From assembly GCF_014217785.1 (NCBI RefSeq), contig NZ_CP048814.1, positions 2,170,001-2,234,000 on the forward strand: a stretch of DNA of 64,000 nt. Direction: 5' to 3'. A program made the position numbers and the translations under genes. Shown piece by piece: positions 36,847-45,226 of the stretch; position 1 is the stretch's first letter; every line of letters begins with the position of its first letter. This DNA is from Rhodococcus triatomae. GTDB lineage: Bacteria > Actinomycetota > Actinomycetes > Mycobacteriales > Mycobacteriaceae. Below the pieces are notes generated by a model that saw only the letters and a list, made by a program, of their open reading frames with translations, did no database searches and was not told where the DNA came from.

Positions 36847-38493
36847 TCAGCGGATCTCGAGCGCCTTCATCCGGACGTAGAGGGTGCTGCGGCTGATGCC
36901 GAGCGCGGCCGCCGCCCGTGCCTTGTTGCCGGAGGCCGCGACGAGGGCGTCGACGATCGCCTGTCGTTCCGCCCGTTCGCGCCCGCCGAGCCGGGCAATT
37001 CGCCGCGAACCACGATGGGTGGCAGGAAGATCGGTGTCGCGGATCCGGTCCGAGGTGCGGGCCCCCGCAGCGGCCTCGAGGACCACTCGCAGTTCGGCCA
37101 GGTTGCCCGGCCACTCGCACGCCGCGAGTGCGTCGACCGCGCTCGGCGACAGCCGCAGGCCGGGGTCGACGGATTCGAGGACGGCCCGGGCGATCTCGCC
37201 GATGTCGCCGGTGACCCGTCGCAGCGGCGGGAGGGTGACCCGGCCGGGGCATCGCGCGATCAGCCCGGCGGTGGGCGCGGGGACGGTCTCGACCGGTGCG
37301 CTGGTGAGGATCACGCGTGGATGCGAGGTGTCGATCAGTTTGGCGACCACCGGGAGCAGTGCCTCGGGAAGCAGCTGCACCTCTTCGAGCGCGAGAACGT
37401 CCGGAGACGTCTGCACGATGCGCTGGAGGCGCTGCACCCAGTTCTCCAGCCCGTCGAGCGCGATGTCGGTGGCATCGAGAACAGATGCCGAACGGTCCCC
37501 GGTGAGGTCGCGCACCGCCGTGCTGCGGCCGCTCCCGGCCTCGCCGGTGACGGCGACGGCGCCCGCGGAGTCCCGTAGCCGGGTGAGTGTGGCCCGGGTG
37601 CGGTTCCACAGCGATGCAGGCTCGCCGCCTCGGGGAACGATGCGCCGGCCCGAGGACTCGAGAACGAACACCGTCCCGGATGTTCCGGTGACACGCTCGG
37701 CGCGCACCAACACCGGTGAGCCGGACGCCAGCTCCACCCCGAGCGTGCGGGACTGGCCGGGCGACAGATCCGCCGCCAGGGCCTCGAGGGTGGCGAGGTC
37801 GGAGATGTCGAGAAGATCGGCGGCGGACCGGTTGCTCAACTGCAGGTCCTCACCGAGCGCCGCGACGGCGAACCGGCTCTCGGCCGTCTGGCGTTGGAAT
37901 GCCTCGACGAGCCGCTGCTGGGAGATGCGTGAGCCCTCGAGCAGACGGCGTTCGATGTCGTTCGCCGCGCGCGCGAGGAACGGCCCGAACAGGGGGTTGG
38001 CGCGATCGGAGATGCTCGTCATGTCGAGGACGCCTTCGACGCGGCGCGTCACGGGGTGCACGATGGGGTGCCCGTAGCAGCTGAGCAGCTTGAACTGCTC
38101 GAGGTAGTGCTCGGTTCCGTGGATCGCGACCCCGCGGCGGACTTCCATGGGCGTGCCGAGTGCTGTGGTGCCCACCCGGTCCTCACCGAAACGCGAACCC
38201 AGTTCGGCGCCGGCGTGCGACATCAGCCGGTTGAGGTGGGTGCCGTCGACGATGCGGGCGACGATCCGGCATTCGCTGTCGGCGAGCAGCACACCGAATC
38301 CGGTGTCCGCGATCTCCCGGCGCACCTCGTCGAGCACCGGCGCCGCGGCCTCCATCAGCCGACTGGACAGGTCGGTGTCGGGATCGGGTCGTGGATCGGG
38401 AACGATGTCGGGTCTCAGCCCGCTGAGCGCCGACCGCTTCCAGGACAGGGCGATCTCGGGCCGCACGGCCGCGTCGCCACCCTCGGGATCCAT
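36847..38493 (-). CDS. AcoR-like GAF/AAA/Fis transcriptional regulator with degenerate ATPase
   Basis: A 548-residue regulator of the alcohol/aldehyde dehydrogenase genes. The N-terminal ~180 residues are GAF-like (IADTGFGVLLADSECRIVAR, GTHLNRLMSHAGAELGSRFG, EHYLEQFKLLSCYGHPIVHP). A short PAS-like region follows (VAALGEDLQLSNRSAADLLD). The AAA+ segment has a modified Walker A (TGEAGSGRSTAV, Lys replaced by Arg) and Walker B (VLALEEVQL), and no GAFTGA sigma-54 contact loop is present. The C-terminal Fis-type HTH is intact (GNKARAAAALGISRSTLYVR). ATG at 38493 follows GAGGAG; a GTG at 38535 is weaker. Since sigma-54 is not known in these bacteria, it must activate by another route. Confidence 0.88.
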   Translation of the reverse strand: MDPEGGDAAVRPEIALSWKRSALSGLRPDIVPDPRPDPDTDLSSRLMEAAAPVLDEVRREIADTGFGVLLADSECRIVARIVDGTHLNRLMSHAGAELGSRFGEDRVGTTALGTPMEVRRGVAIHGTEHYLEQFKLLSCYGHPIVHPVTRRVEGVLDMTSISDRANPLFGPFLARAANDIERRLLEGSRISQQRLVEAFQRQTAESRFAVAALGEDLQLSNRSAADLLDISDLATLEALAADLSPGQSRTLGVELASGSPVLVRAERVTGTSGTVFVLESSGRRIVPRGGEPASLWNRTRATLTRLRDSAGAVAVTGEAGSGRSTAVRDLTGDRSASVLDATDIALDGLENWVQRLQRIVQTSPDVLALEEVQLLPEALLPVVAKLIDTSHPRVILTSAPVETVPAPTAGLIARCPGRVTLPPLRRVTGDIGEIARAVLESVDPGLRLSPSAVDALAACEWPGNLAELRVVLEAAAGARTSDRIRDTDLPATHRGSRRIARLGGRERAERQAIVDALVAASGNKARAAAALGISRSTLYVRMKALEIR

Positions 38494-38599
38494 GCGCGAC
38501 TCCTCACCGCCGTCCTCGCCGGTTGCTGGTGTCACGAAGCTACCCCGCGCGATGTGACGCGCGCCATACCCCCGAAGGTGGGGAGTAGCCTCGCCCGCT

Positions 38600-39130
38600 G
38601 TGACGACGCTTCTCGTGCGACCGGCAACTGCCGCCGATGCCGCCGCCTGCGCGGCGATCTACGCGCCCTACGTGACCTCCACCGTGATCACCTTCGAAGA
38701 GCAGCCTCCCTCGGAGTCGGAGATGGCGCTCCGGATCGAGCGGGCCTGCGCGGAGCATGCCTGGGTGGTGGCGGAGATCGACGGCGCCGTCGTGGGCTAC
38801 GCCTACGGCGGGCCGTTCAAGGCCCGGCCCGCATACCGCTGGTCGGCGGAGGTGAGCGTGTATGTCGAACTCGGCCGCACCCGCACCGGAGCAGGTCGTG
38901 CTCTCTACGAGGCGCTGCTGAGCCGGCTGGCGGAACGCGGCTACCGCAACGCCGTCGCGGTGGTCGCCGTGCCCAACCCGGCGAGCATCGGACTGCACAC
39001 CGCGCTCGGATTCGAGCCGATGGGCACTCTGCGGGCCATCGGTTTCAAGCACGGTGCGTGGCGGGACGTGACGTGGCTGCAACGGGCCGTCGGTGAGCAC
39101 GGCGACCAGCAGCCGGCGCCACCGGTCTGA
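38600..39130 (+). CDS. GNAT N-acetyltransferase (phosphinothricin acetyltransferase-like)
   Basis: A 176-residue acetyl-CoA-dependent N-acetyltransferase. It resembles the Pat/YwnH group: VRPATAADAAACAAIYAPYV, ITFEEQPPSESEM, VVGYAYGGPFKARPAYRWSA, the acetyl-CoA loop RTRTGAGRALYEALL and NPASIGLHTALGFEPMG. Related enzymes acetylate phosphinothricin, methionine sulfone or similar amines. GTG at 38600 starts the conserved domain. It is divergent from the AcoR-like gene and followed by the phosphonate-type cluster. Whether it acts on an aminophosphonate is speculation. Confidence 0.88.
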   Translation: MTTLLVRPATAADAAACAAIYAPYVTSTVITFEEQPPSESEMALRIERACAEHAWVVAEIDGAVVGYAYGGPFKARPAYRWSAEVSVYVELGRTRTGAGRALYEALLSRLAERGYRNAVAVVAVPNPASIGLHTALGFEPMGTLRAIGFKHGAWRDVTWLQRAVGEHGDQQPAPPV

Positions 39131-39174
39131 CGCCGGCACCACGCGGTGGCCGCCAGGTGAACGACCAGGGATAT

Positions 39175-39184
39175 ATGTATACAT
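39175..39184. promoter_or_regulatory. Probable GntR operator before the phosphonate-type genes
   Basis: ATGTATACAT is a perfect 10-base palindrome of the GTATAC type bound by many GntR-family proteins. It is in an AT-rich patch 59 bases before the FAD oxidoreductase start, and a GntR gene closes the cluster. Confidence 0.55.
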
Positions 39185-39242
39185 CCGGCTAATTCACCGT
39201 ACTTGTATTGATAGGTAGCTCGTGCTGCGCGACGCTCGACGC

Positions 39243-40376
39243 ATGACAGCACAACGCGCCTACGATGTGATCGTCGTCGGTGCCGGGATCGTGGGACTCG
39301 CCCACGCCTACCACGCCCACAGGCGCGGTCTGTCCGTCGCGGTCGTCGACCATGCGGACCGGGTCGTCGGGGCCTCCGTCCGGAACTTCGGCCATGCCTG
39401 CATCACCGCACAGTCCGGCACCGCCCTCGACTACGCCCGAGCAGGCCGCCGGCACTGGCTCGACCTCGCCCGCAAGGCGGGATTCTGGGCGGCCACCCCG
39501 GGTACTCACTGCGTCGCCCGGCACGAGGACGAGCTGGCCGTGATGCGCGAGTTCGCGGCGCTGCGCGGTGACGCGGTGCGCCTGCTCACCGCGGACGAGT
39601 TCCGCGCCCGAGTCCCGGTCGCGGATCCGACGGTACTCGGCGGCATGCATCTGCCCGACGACCTCCAGGTGGATCCACGCCGGGCGGCACCCGCGATCGC
39701 GCGGTGGCTCGAAGAGGACGGGGTGGACTTCCACTGGCGCACTGCCGCAGTGGGATTCGATCCCGGCGTGGTCCGGACCTCGCGCGGCACACTCGCCGCG
39801 GGCACGACCTTCGTCGCCGTCGGCCACGACGTCGATCGACTCTTCCCGGATCTCGCCGACCGGGATCGGCTCGCCCGTTGTCGGCTGCACATGCTGCGGG
39901 TACGTCTCCCCTCGATCCCCGCCCTTCCCGGGCCCTTGTTCACCGGGTGGTCGCTGGTGCGGTACGCGGGTTTCGCGGGCCTTCCGTCGTTGCCCGCGTT
40001 GACCGAGCGCCTGCGGGTGGAGTTTCCCGCCCAGGCCGCGGTCGATCTGCACCAGATGTACACGCCGCAGCCGGACGGGTCGCTGCTCGTCGGCGACACC
40101 CACGTCCGGGAGTACACCGCGTCTCCGTTCCAGGGCGAGGAAGGGTTCGCACTCCTCCTCGACGAGACCCACCGGCTGTTCGGTGTCGATCGAATCGATG
40201 TCGAAGAACGCTGGCAGGGGGTGTATTCCACCGCACCCGGCACGGAGTTCCTCGTCGAGGAGCCATTCGATCGCGTGCACGTCGTCACCGTCACCACCGG
40301 TATCGGGATGACCACGAGCATGGGCCTGGGCGCAGTGAACGTCGCGAGCGCCCTCGCCGCCACCGCCTCGGCCTGA
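39243..40376 (+). CDS. TIGR03364-type FAD-dependent oxidoreductase (phosphonate-linked)
   Basis: A 377-residue DAO-like flavoprotein. The FAD motif is VIVVGAGIVGLAHAYHAHRR, followed by VVDHADRVVGASVRNFGHAC, and the C-terminal contact is TVTTGIGMTTSMGLGAVNVA. The NFGH signature and the gene order with a phosphonatase-like hydrolase are features of TIGR03364. Members have been associated with aminophosphonate use, probably oxidising a secondary amine; the exact substrate here is inferred. ATG at 39243 begins the conserved domain. The following hydrolase starts 28 bases downstream and a GntR regulator ends the cluster, so the three genes form a small catabolic unit. Confidence 0.85.
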   Translation: MTAQRAYDVIVVGAGIVGLAHAYHAHRRGLSVAVVDHADRVVGASVRNFGHACITAQSGTALDYARAGRRHWLDLARKAGFWAATPGTHCVARHEDELAVMREFAALRGDAVRLLTADEFRARVPVADPTVLGGMHLPDDLQVDPRRAAPAIARWLEEDGVDFHWRTAAVGFDPGVVRTSRGTLAAGTTFVAVGHDVDRLFPDLADRDRLARCRLHMLRVRLPSIPALPGPLFTGWSLVRYAGFAGLPSLPALTERLRVEFPAQAAVDLHQMYTPQPDGSLLVGDTHVREYTASPFQGEEGFALLLDETHRLFGVDRIDVEERWQGVYSTAPGTEFLVEEPFDRVHVVTVTTGIGMTTSMGLGAVNVASALAATASA

Positions 40377-40404
40377 CCCCGACCTTCCGAAAGGACTTCC
40401 TGCA

Positions 40405-41154
40405 GTGTCCGATTCCCCACGGCCCGATTCCCCACGGCCCGACTCCCCACGGCCCGACTCCCGGCCGTCCGAACCCGTGAGCCTCGTCGTCTTCGACATG
40501 GCCGGCACCACCGTCGAGGACGGCGGGCTCGTGCGGCGCTCCTTCCTCGCCGCGGACGAACATGCCGGACTGTCCGCGAACGACGGCGACCGCGCCGCCA
40601 TGCTCGACTACGTCACCGAGACGATGGGACAGTCGAAGATCGTCGTCTTCCGGCACCTCGCCCGGGGCGACGAGGAACGCGCGCAGGCCGCCAACGACGA
40701 GTTCGAGCGCTGCTACGCCCGGTTGGTCGCCGACGGTGAGTGCAGCCCCGTCCCCGGCGCCGAGGACGTCTTCGCCGCATTGCGGGAGAGCGGGATGAAA
40801 ACCGCACTCACGACGGGGTTCTCACCCGACACCCAGGCCGCGATCCTCGACGCGCTGGGGTGGCAACGGATCGCGGACGTGACACTGTGCCCGGGCGAGG
40901 GCATCCGCGGCCGCCCCTTCCCGGACATGCCGTTGACCGCGCTCCTGCGCACCGAGACCGATTCCGTGCAGCAGATGGTCGTCGTCGGGGACAGTGCCTC
41001 CGACGTGATCAGCGGGCGGCGCGCGGGTGCCCGTGCCAGCGTCGGTGTCCGCACCGGCGCCCACGACGAGACGGTGCTCCGCACCGCCGGAGCCACCCAC
41101 GTCCTCGCATCGGTGGCCGAGATCCCGGCACTCCTCGCCGAACTCCGGTCCTGA
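40405..41154 (+). CDS. Phosphonatase-like HAD hydrolase (TIGR03351, PhnX-like)
   Basis: A 249-residue HAD-superfamily enzyme. Motif I is VVFDMAGTTVED, as in phosphonoacetaldehyde hydrolase; motif II is ALTTGFSPDT and motif IV VVVGDSASDVISGRRAG. Family members of this type sit in 2-aminoethylphosphonate-type clusters and cleave a C-P or related phosphate ester bond; specificity is unproven. GTG at 40405 has AAAGGA upstream. The N-terminal ~20 residues (SDSPRPDSPRPDSPRPDSRP) come from a 15-bp tandem repeat and are foreign to the family. It is probably co-transcribed with the FAD oxidoreductase. Confidence 0.85.
   Translation: MSDSPRPDSPRPDSPRPDSRPSEPVSLVVFDMAGTTVEDGGLVRRSFLAADEHAGLSANDGDRAAMLDYVTETMGQSKIVVFRHLARGDEERAQAANDEFERCYARLVADGECSPVPGAEDVFAALRESGMKTALTTGFSPDTQAAILDALGWQRIADVTLCPGEGIRGRPFPDMPLTALLRTETDSVQQMVVVGDSASDVISGRRAGARASVGVRTGAHDETVLRTAGATHVLASVAEIPALLAELRS
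40411..40458 (+). repeat. 15-bp in-frame tandem repeat, about three copies
   Basis: GATTCCCCACGGCCC begins at 40411, 40426 and 40441 (third copy gactcc). It encodes DSPRP repeated three times at the N-terminus of the phosphonatase-like hydrolase. Confidence 0.93.
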
Positions 41155-41190
41155 CCCGGTCAACCCGGACCGACCGAGCGGGCTGCGGCG

Positions 41191-41928
41191 TCAGTCGGCC
41201 GGCCTCGGCTCGACGGTGCGGGCGTTGACGATGCCGAAGGTGACCAGGTCCGGCCGGTACCGGTCGTCGGCGAACTCGAATGGGCGTCCCGTCTCGTCGC
41301 GGGACGTCCGGCGCTCCCTGAGAAGTGGTGCGCCCCGGTCGATACCGAGACTGTCGGCGTCCACCCGGTCGGCGGCCACCGCGTCCAGGACGTGCTCCAT
41401 CGAGTCGAAACGTGCACCCCGCCCGGTGAGGAAGTCCGTGATCGAACCGGAATCGGTGTCGAACTCGAAGAGGTGGGCACCGACGTCGTCGACGAACGTG
41501 CTCCGCTCGATCATCGTCGGTTCGTCGTCCAGCAGACGCACGCGCAGTACCTCGACGACGAACTCGTCCGGAGTGAGGGCGAGCGCCTGCGCGGCCGGGC
41601 CGGACGCCCTCCTCCGGGCGACCTCGAGGGTGCGGCTGGCGGCGGCGCGCCCCGTCCGGCGAGCCCACTGGGAGAAGGGAGTGAACGTGTCGAGCGTCTG
41701 AGTGACGTTGCGGCTGCGGACAACCGCGGGCCTTCCCTGGGACAGTTCCACCAGGCCCTCGGTGCGGAGGCTGGCCAGGGCTTGGCGCACCGGCCCCCGG
41801 GAGACACCGAACTCCGTGCACAGTGCGGCCTCGCTCGGCAGAGATCGGCCGACCGCGTACCGCCCGTCGCGAATTCGGCCCCGCAACTCGCCGGCCACGT
41901 GTTCGTGGCGGGGTCGGGAGCTGCCCAT
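41191..41928 (-). CDS. GntR/HutC-family regulator with UTRA ligand domain
   Basis: A 245-residue repressor. The N-terminal winged HTH is standard (YAVGRSLPSEAALCTEFGVS, RGPVRQALASLRTEGLVELS, QGRPAVV), and the UTRA domain follows (FVVEVLRVRLLDDEPTMIER, RRTSRDETGRPFEFADDRYR). HutC-type regulators often control catabolic genes, including phosphonate clusters such as those with PhnF. ATG at 41928 has GGAGG seven bases upstream. It converges with the PhnX-like gene. The ATGTATACAT palindrome before the FAD oxidoreductase gene is its most probable target. Confidence 0.92.
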   Translation of the reverse strand: MGSSRPRHEHVAGELRGRIRDGRYAVGRSLPSEAALCTEFGVSRGPVRQALASLRTEGLVELSQGRPAVVRSRNVTQTLDTFTPFSQWARRTGRAAASRTLEVARRRASGPAAQALALTPDEFVVEVLRVRLLDDEPTMIERSTFVDDVGAHLFEFDTDSGSITDFLTGRGARFDSMEHVLDAVAADRVDADSLGIDRGAPLLRERRTSRDETGRPFEFADDRYRPDLVTFGIVNARTVEPRPAD

Positions 41929-42057
41929 GCGTCCTCCGGATCGATCGTTGCGCCGTCGTGATCAGTATTTCACCCGATATCGCCTCCCGCAGGGCCGGAT
42001 CCCACGACTTCCCGGGAAACGCCCCGCGAGTGGTCGCCCGGCCTCGATACTCGATTC

Positions 42058-42951
42058 ATGGCACTTCACGGATGCCACAGTCGGGGTCGACGCAGCCGGG
42101 CGCTCCGCGCCCTGGTGGTCGGCGGCGCAGCGTTCGTCGCGGTCGGCACGGTGACGCACGCCGCAGCGGATCCGGTCGAGCCGGAGTACCTGCACTACGT
42201 GGCGATGGGAGATTCGTTCACCAACGGCGCGCCGATCCCACCACTGGATGTCACGCAGGATTCGGCGCTCTCGTGCAGTCCCTCCGCGGTCAACTATCCG
42301 CACCTGGTTGCCGAGTCCCTCGAGCCCGTGCGCTTCGACGACCGGTCCTGCGGCGGCGCCCGGACAGCCGATCTCACCGGCGGTGCGCAGCCACAGTACG
42401 CCGCCCTCACCGAGGACACGGACCTGGTCACCGTCGGTATCGGAGGCAACGACATCGGGCTCGTCGGGCTGGCGAATTCGTGCACCAATCCGTTCCCTGA
42501 GGGGACGCCAGGCACCGTGTCCTGCGCCGAGCGTGCCACGGCCGGAGGGCGGGACGTGTACGGCGAGAGCATCACGGCTTTCGCGCCGAGGTACGGCGAG
42601 ATCGTCGACGAGATCCGAAGCGCCTCTCCGCGCGCACGAATCGTGTTCGTCGGATATCCGACCGGGATCCGATCCGGAGGATGCTTTCCGGCACAGCCGA
42701 TCTGGCCGCGGGATGCGGACTACCTGCAGGACAGGATCGACCAACTCACCGACGTCATGCGCGCGAGTGTCACGGCGGCGGGTGCGGAGTTCGTGAGCCT
42801 GCGCGAGTCGACCGTCGGCCACGACGCGTGTGCCGTCGGAGCGGATCGGTGGATCGAGGGACTGGTGCCCACCGACATCGCGGCGCCGTTGCACCCGAAT
42901 CGAGCCGGTCACGAGAACGCCGCCGCGCAGGTGCTGGCGGCTCTGCGGTGA
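42058..42951 (+). CDS. Secreted SGNH/GDSL hydrolase
   Basis: A 297-residue exported esterase/lipase. A signal peptide (RALVVGGAAFVAVGTVTHAA, AADP) precedes the SGNH blocks: YVAMGDSFTNGAP (Ser), SCGGARTADL (Gly), VGIGGNDIGL (Asn) and the His in LHPNRAGHENAAAQVL. Cysteines in LSCSPSAVN, NSCTNPF, VSCAE and GGCFPAQ suggest disulfides outside the cell. ATG at 42058 is used. It stands alone between the divergent GntR gene and the convergent PucR gene. Confidence 0.9.
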   Translation: MALHGCHSRGRRSRALRALVVGGAAFVAVGTVTHAAADPVEPEYLHYVAMGDSFTNGAPIPPLDVTQDSALSCSPSAVNYPHLVAESLEPVRFDDRSCGGARTADLTGGAQPQYAALTEDTDLVTVGIGGNDIGLVGLANSCTNPFPEGTPGTVSCAERATAGGRDVYGESITAFAPRYGEIVDEIRSASPRARIVFVGYPTGIRSGGCFPAQPIWPRDADYLQDRIDQLTDVMRASVTAAGAEFVSLRESTVGHDACAVGADRWIEGLVPTDIAAPLHPNRAGHENAAAQVLAALR

Positions 42952-42973
42952 CGGCGGGTGAAGTGCGCCGCGG

Positions 42974-44179
42974 CTACAGCCTGGTGGAGAGCAGTGCCGT
43001 CTCGAGCACCCGGAGGCCGTCCTGTCGGGACGGGTCGAGGCCGGTGAGGTCGGCGATCCTCCGCAGGCGGTAGTCGACCGTGTTGGGGTGGACGTCGAGG
43101 CGGAGCGCAGTCTGCTTGCGGCTGAGGTCGGTGTCGATGTGGGTTTCGAGGGTGAGCAGTAATTCGGGAGCCCGGGCGAGCGGAGCGAGCAGGTCCGCCA
43201 GGCCCTCACGGCCCCAGCCGGGCCGGGTCACCTGATACTCGAAGACCAGTTCGTCGATCCGGTGGACGCCGGGTGGCAGGCGCAGCCGGAGTGCGAGATC
43301 GAGCAGTTCGTGCGCCTGGTGCGATGCCTCGGCGAGGTCGAGCGCGGCGGCCGGTACGGCTGCCGCGTACACGGGGAGGTCGGCCGCTCGGGACAGTCGA
43401 TCGACCAGCTCGTCGACCCGGTCGCGGGCCGGTGTTCCCGGGAGGAGCACGGTGCCGCCGTCCGGGGTGAGGACGCTGAGTGTGGTGGGTCCGCAGGCCC
43501 GGGTCAGTTCGGCGCGGATCTGGGCCCGGAGTCGGCGATCGTGAGCCGTCGACCGGCGCTGCCCGTCCGGTTCCGTGGACACGTGGACCGCGAGCACGAC
43601 GAAGGACAGACTCGTGTCTCCCCCGAAGGCCGGCGTCTCGGTCGACGGCGGGCTCGGCTGTGGCCGGCGCTCCGGGGCCGACGCAGGCGGGGTTTCGACC
43701 ACCAGGGCGAGGACGCCCTCGTACGCTCCGGCAGCCGCGACGGTGATCTTGCCGAGAACGGACCCGAACAGCTCCGCGGCCGCACGGACGTGTTCGGTGT
43801 CCGGCGCCCCGGCCTCCCCGGCGATCCGGCGCCACGCCATCCGGACGCTTTCGTGCAGGAGTTGGAGGACGGCCTCGAGGGCGACACCGGCTTCCGCCCA
43901 TCGTGCGGCCGCTTCGGCGACCGGCGCCAGGTCGGCTTCGGTGGGTGTCCGCCGCCGGTCGAGGGCGTTGCGTGCCAGTTCCAGGCAACCGGCCGTGAGC
44001 CGGGTGACCTCGCCGGAGGTGTCGTCGCACGCGAGCGCCCGACCCGGCCCCGCGCAGGTGGCGAAGTGCGCGATGATCGTCCCGGTGAAGTCGGGGTCCG
44101 CCAGCATCGACGAGGCAGGTTCACCCGCGATGCGGAGGCCCCCGAGCTCACTCGACATGCCTGGCGGTTCACTCGACAT
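42974..44179 (-). CDS. PucR/CdaR-family transcriptional regulator
   Basis: A 401-residue regulator. The C-terminal PucR HTH is clear (LLTLETHIDTDLSRKQTALR, LDVHPNTVDYRLRRIADLTG). Upstream is a GGDEF-like/CdaR central region, and the N-terminal ~160 residues are helical (SVRMAWRRIAGEAGAPDTEH). Members respond to metabolites and autoregulate. The start at ATG 44179 follows GGGAGCG. The first 14 codons derive from a 21-bp tandem duplication (MSSEPPGMSSELGG), so ATG 44158 is an alternative. It is divergent from the VOC gene; inverted repeats lie just upstream. Confidence 0.88.
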   Translation of the reverse strand: MSSEPPGMSSELGGLRIAGEPASSMLADPDFTGTIIAHFATCAGPGRALACDDTSGEVTRLTAGCLELARNALDRRRTPTEADLAPVAEAAARWAEAGVALEAVLQLLHESVRMAWRRIAGEAGAPDTEHVRAAAELFGSVLGKITVAAAGAYEGVLALVVETPPASAPERRPQPSPPSTETPAFGGDTSLSFVVLAVHVSTEPDGQRRSTAHDRRLRAQIRAELTRACGPTTLSVLTPDGGTVLLPGTPARDRVDELVDRLSRAADLPVYAAAVPAAALDLAEASHQAHELLDLALRLRLPPGVHRIDELVFEYQVTRPGWGREGLADLLAPLARAPELLLTLETHIDTDLSRKQTALRLDVHPNTVDYRLRRIADLTGLDPSRQDGLRVLETALLSTRL

Positions 44180-44222
44180 GCCTGACGCTCCCCGTTTCCA
44201 CTCCTGCCCGCTCGGCCCGCGG

Positions 44223-44277
44223 CACCGTGGTGTTTTCCGAAACCACGGTGTTCCAGATCTGAACTACCGAACGGTAG
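44223..44277. promoter_or_regulatory. Two inverted repeats in the PucR promoter region
   Basis: CACCGTGGT and ACCACGGTG (44223-44231 and 44242-44250) form one dyad with a 10-base loop. CTACCG-AA-CGGTAG (44264-44277) forms a second. Both lie between divergent PucR and VOC genes and are candidate autoregulatory sites. Confidence 0.45.
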
Positions 44278-44415
44278 CTTATGAGTGACGTGGACCACAA
44301 TGCCAGCGCCCGTGGGGGCGTCCGATGAGTTCCCGCGGTGGTCACGGTCTGTATGGGTAGCCGACGGCGCCCGGCTCCGTGGGGGCGTCGAGAGACCCGA
44401 CCGAGAGGAACCGTC

Positions 44416-44889
44416 ATGAAGCCGATCACCCCGTGTCTCTGGTTCGACACCCAGGGCGAGGAGGCCGCGAAGTTCTACACCTCGCTGTTCGAGAACTCAC
44501 GGATCGTCGACACCACCTACTACGCCGCCGGAATGCCCCAGCCCGAGGGCAGCGTGATGACGGTGGCATTCGAGCTGAACGGGCAGCCGTTCACCGCCCT
44601 CAACGGCGGGCCGGACTTCACGTTCGACGAGGCCGTCTCCTTCGAGATTCCCTGCGAGAACCAGGAGCAGGTGGACAAGTTCTGGAATGCCTTCGCGGAG
44701 GGAGGCGAGGAAAGCCGGTGCGGCTGGATCAAGGACCGTTTCGGAGTCTCCTGGCAGGTGGTGCCGACTCGGCTGACCGAGTTGTTCGCGGGACCGGATC
44801 CGGCGGGAGTCCAGCGAGCCGTGCAGGCGATGATGCAGATGCGCAAGCTCGACATCGCCGCGCTCGAGAAGGCCTACGCCGGCGAATGA
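44416..44889 (+). CDS. VOC-fold protein, PhnB/3-demethylubiquinone methyltransferase-like group
   Basis: A 157-residue protein of the glyoxalase/bleomycin-resistance fold, despite family names implying methyltransferase activity. Characteristic text is ITPCLWFDTQGEEAAKFYTS, VMTVAFELNGQPFTALNGGP, FEIPCENQEQVDKFWNA and WIKDRFGVSWQVVPTRL. No cofactor motif for methyl transfer is present. Function is unknown. ATG at 44416 follows GAGAGGAA. A very strong terminator follows nine bases after the stop. Confidence 0.9.
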   Translation: MKPITPCLWFDTQGEEAAKFYTSLFENSRIVDTTYYAAGMPQPEGSVMTVAFELNGQPFTALNGGPDFTFDEAVSFEIPCENQEQVDKFWNAFAEGGEESRCGWIKDRFGVSWQVVPTRLTELFAGPDPAGVQRAVQAMMQMRKLDIAALEKAYAGE

Positions 44890-44898
44890 ACCGGCGGC

Positions 44899-44932
44899 GG
44901 GTCCGGCCCGTCGGTGCCGACGGGCCGGACCC
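44899..44932. terminator. Perfect bidirectional hairpin terminator
   Basis: Two perfect 16-base arms (GGGTCCGGCCCGTCGG and its complement) with a two-base nominal loop lie between the convergent VOC gene and a 34-codon ORF on the other strand. Confidence 0.88.
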
Positions 44933-44938
44933 CGGCGA

Positions 44939-45043
44939 TCAGTAGTTGTACGTCGGGGCGTAGTTGAAGACGAGGTCGCCGATCGTGACCAGGCTTCCGA
45001 ACGAGAACAGCTGATAGAGGAATTCGAGACTGACTCCGGACAT
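44939..45043 (-). CDS. 34-residue small ORF, possibly a real small protein
   Basis: The ORF encodes MSGVSLEFLYQLFSFGSLVT and ends IGDLVFNYAPTYNY. It is hydrophobic and aromatic, without a charged signal-peptide start. GAAGGGAAA lies eight bases before the ATG. The stop is immediately followed by a strong terminator hairpin that would end this transcript properly, and the ~180 bases upstream are otherwise non-coding. Codon use is GC-rich at third positions (GTC, CTC, CTG, TTC, AAC, TAC), as in true genes here. Function is unknown; a membrane-associated or exported peptide is possible. It could also be a chance ORF. Confidence 0.5.
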   Translation of the reverse strand: MSGVSLEFLYQLFSFGSLVTIGDLVFNYAPTYNY

Positions 45044-45226
45044 GACGTTTCCCTTCAGGTGAGTGCGCAGCTATCTCCTGGACACGGCGCGGCTGCGGGA
45101 GCCTCACAAAGCTGACCTCGGGTTCACAAAGCTCGTGACGCGTCGTGACCGTGGTGAACCCGACACTCGCGTGGTGAACCCCGCATGCGCGGGGTGTATC
45201 CCGCCGTCCCACTAGCATCGACAGTC

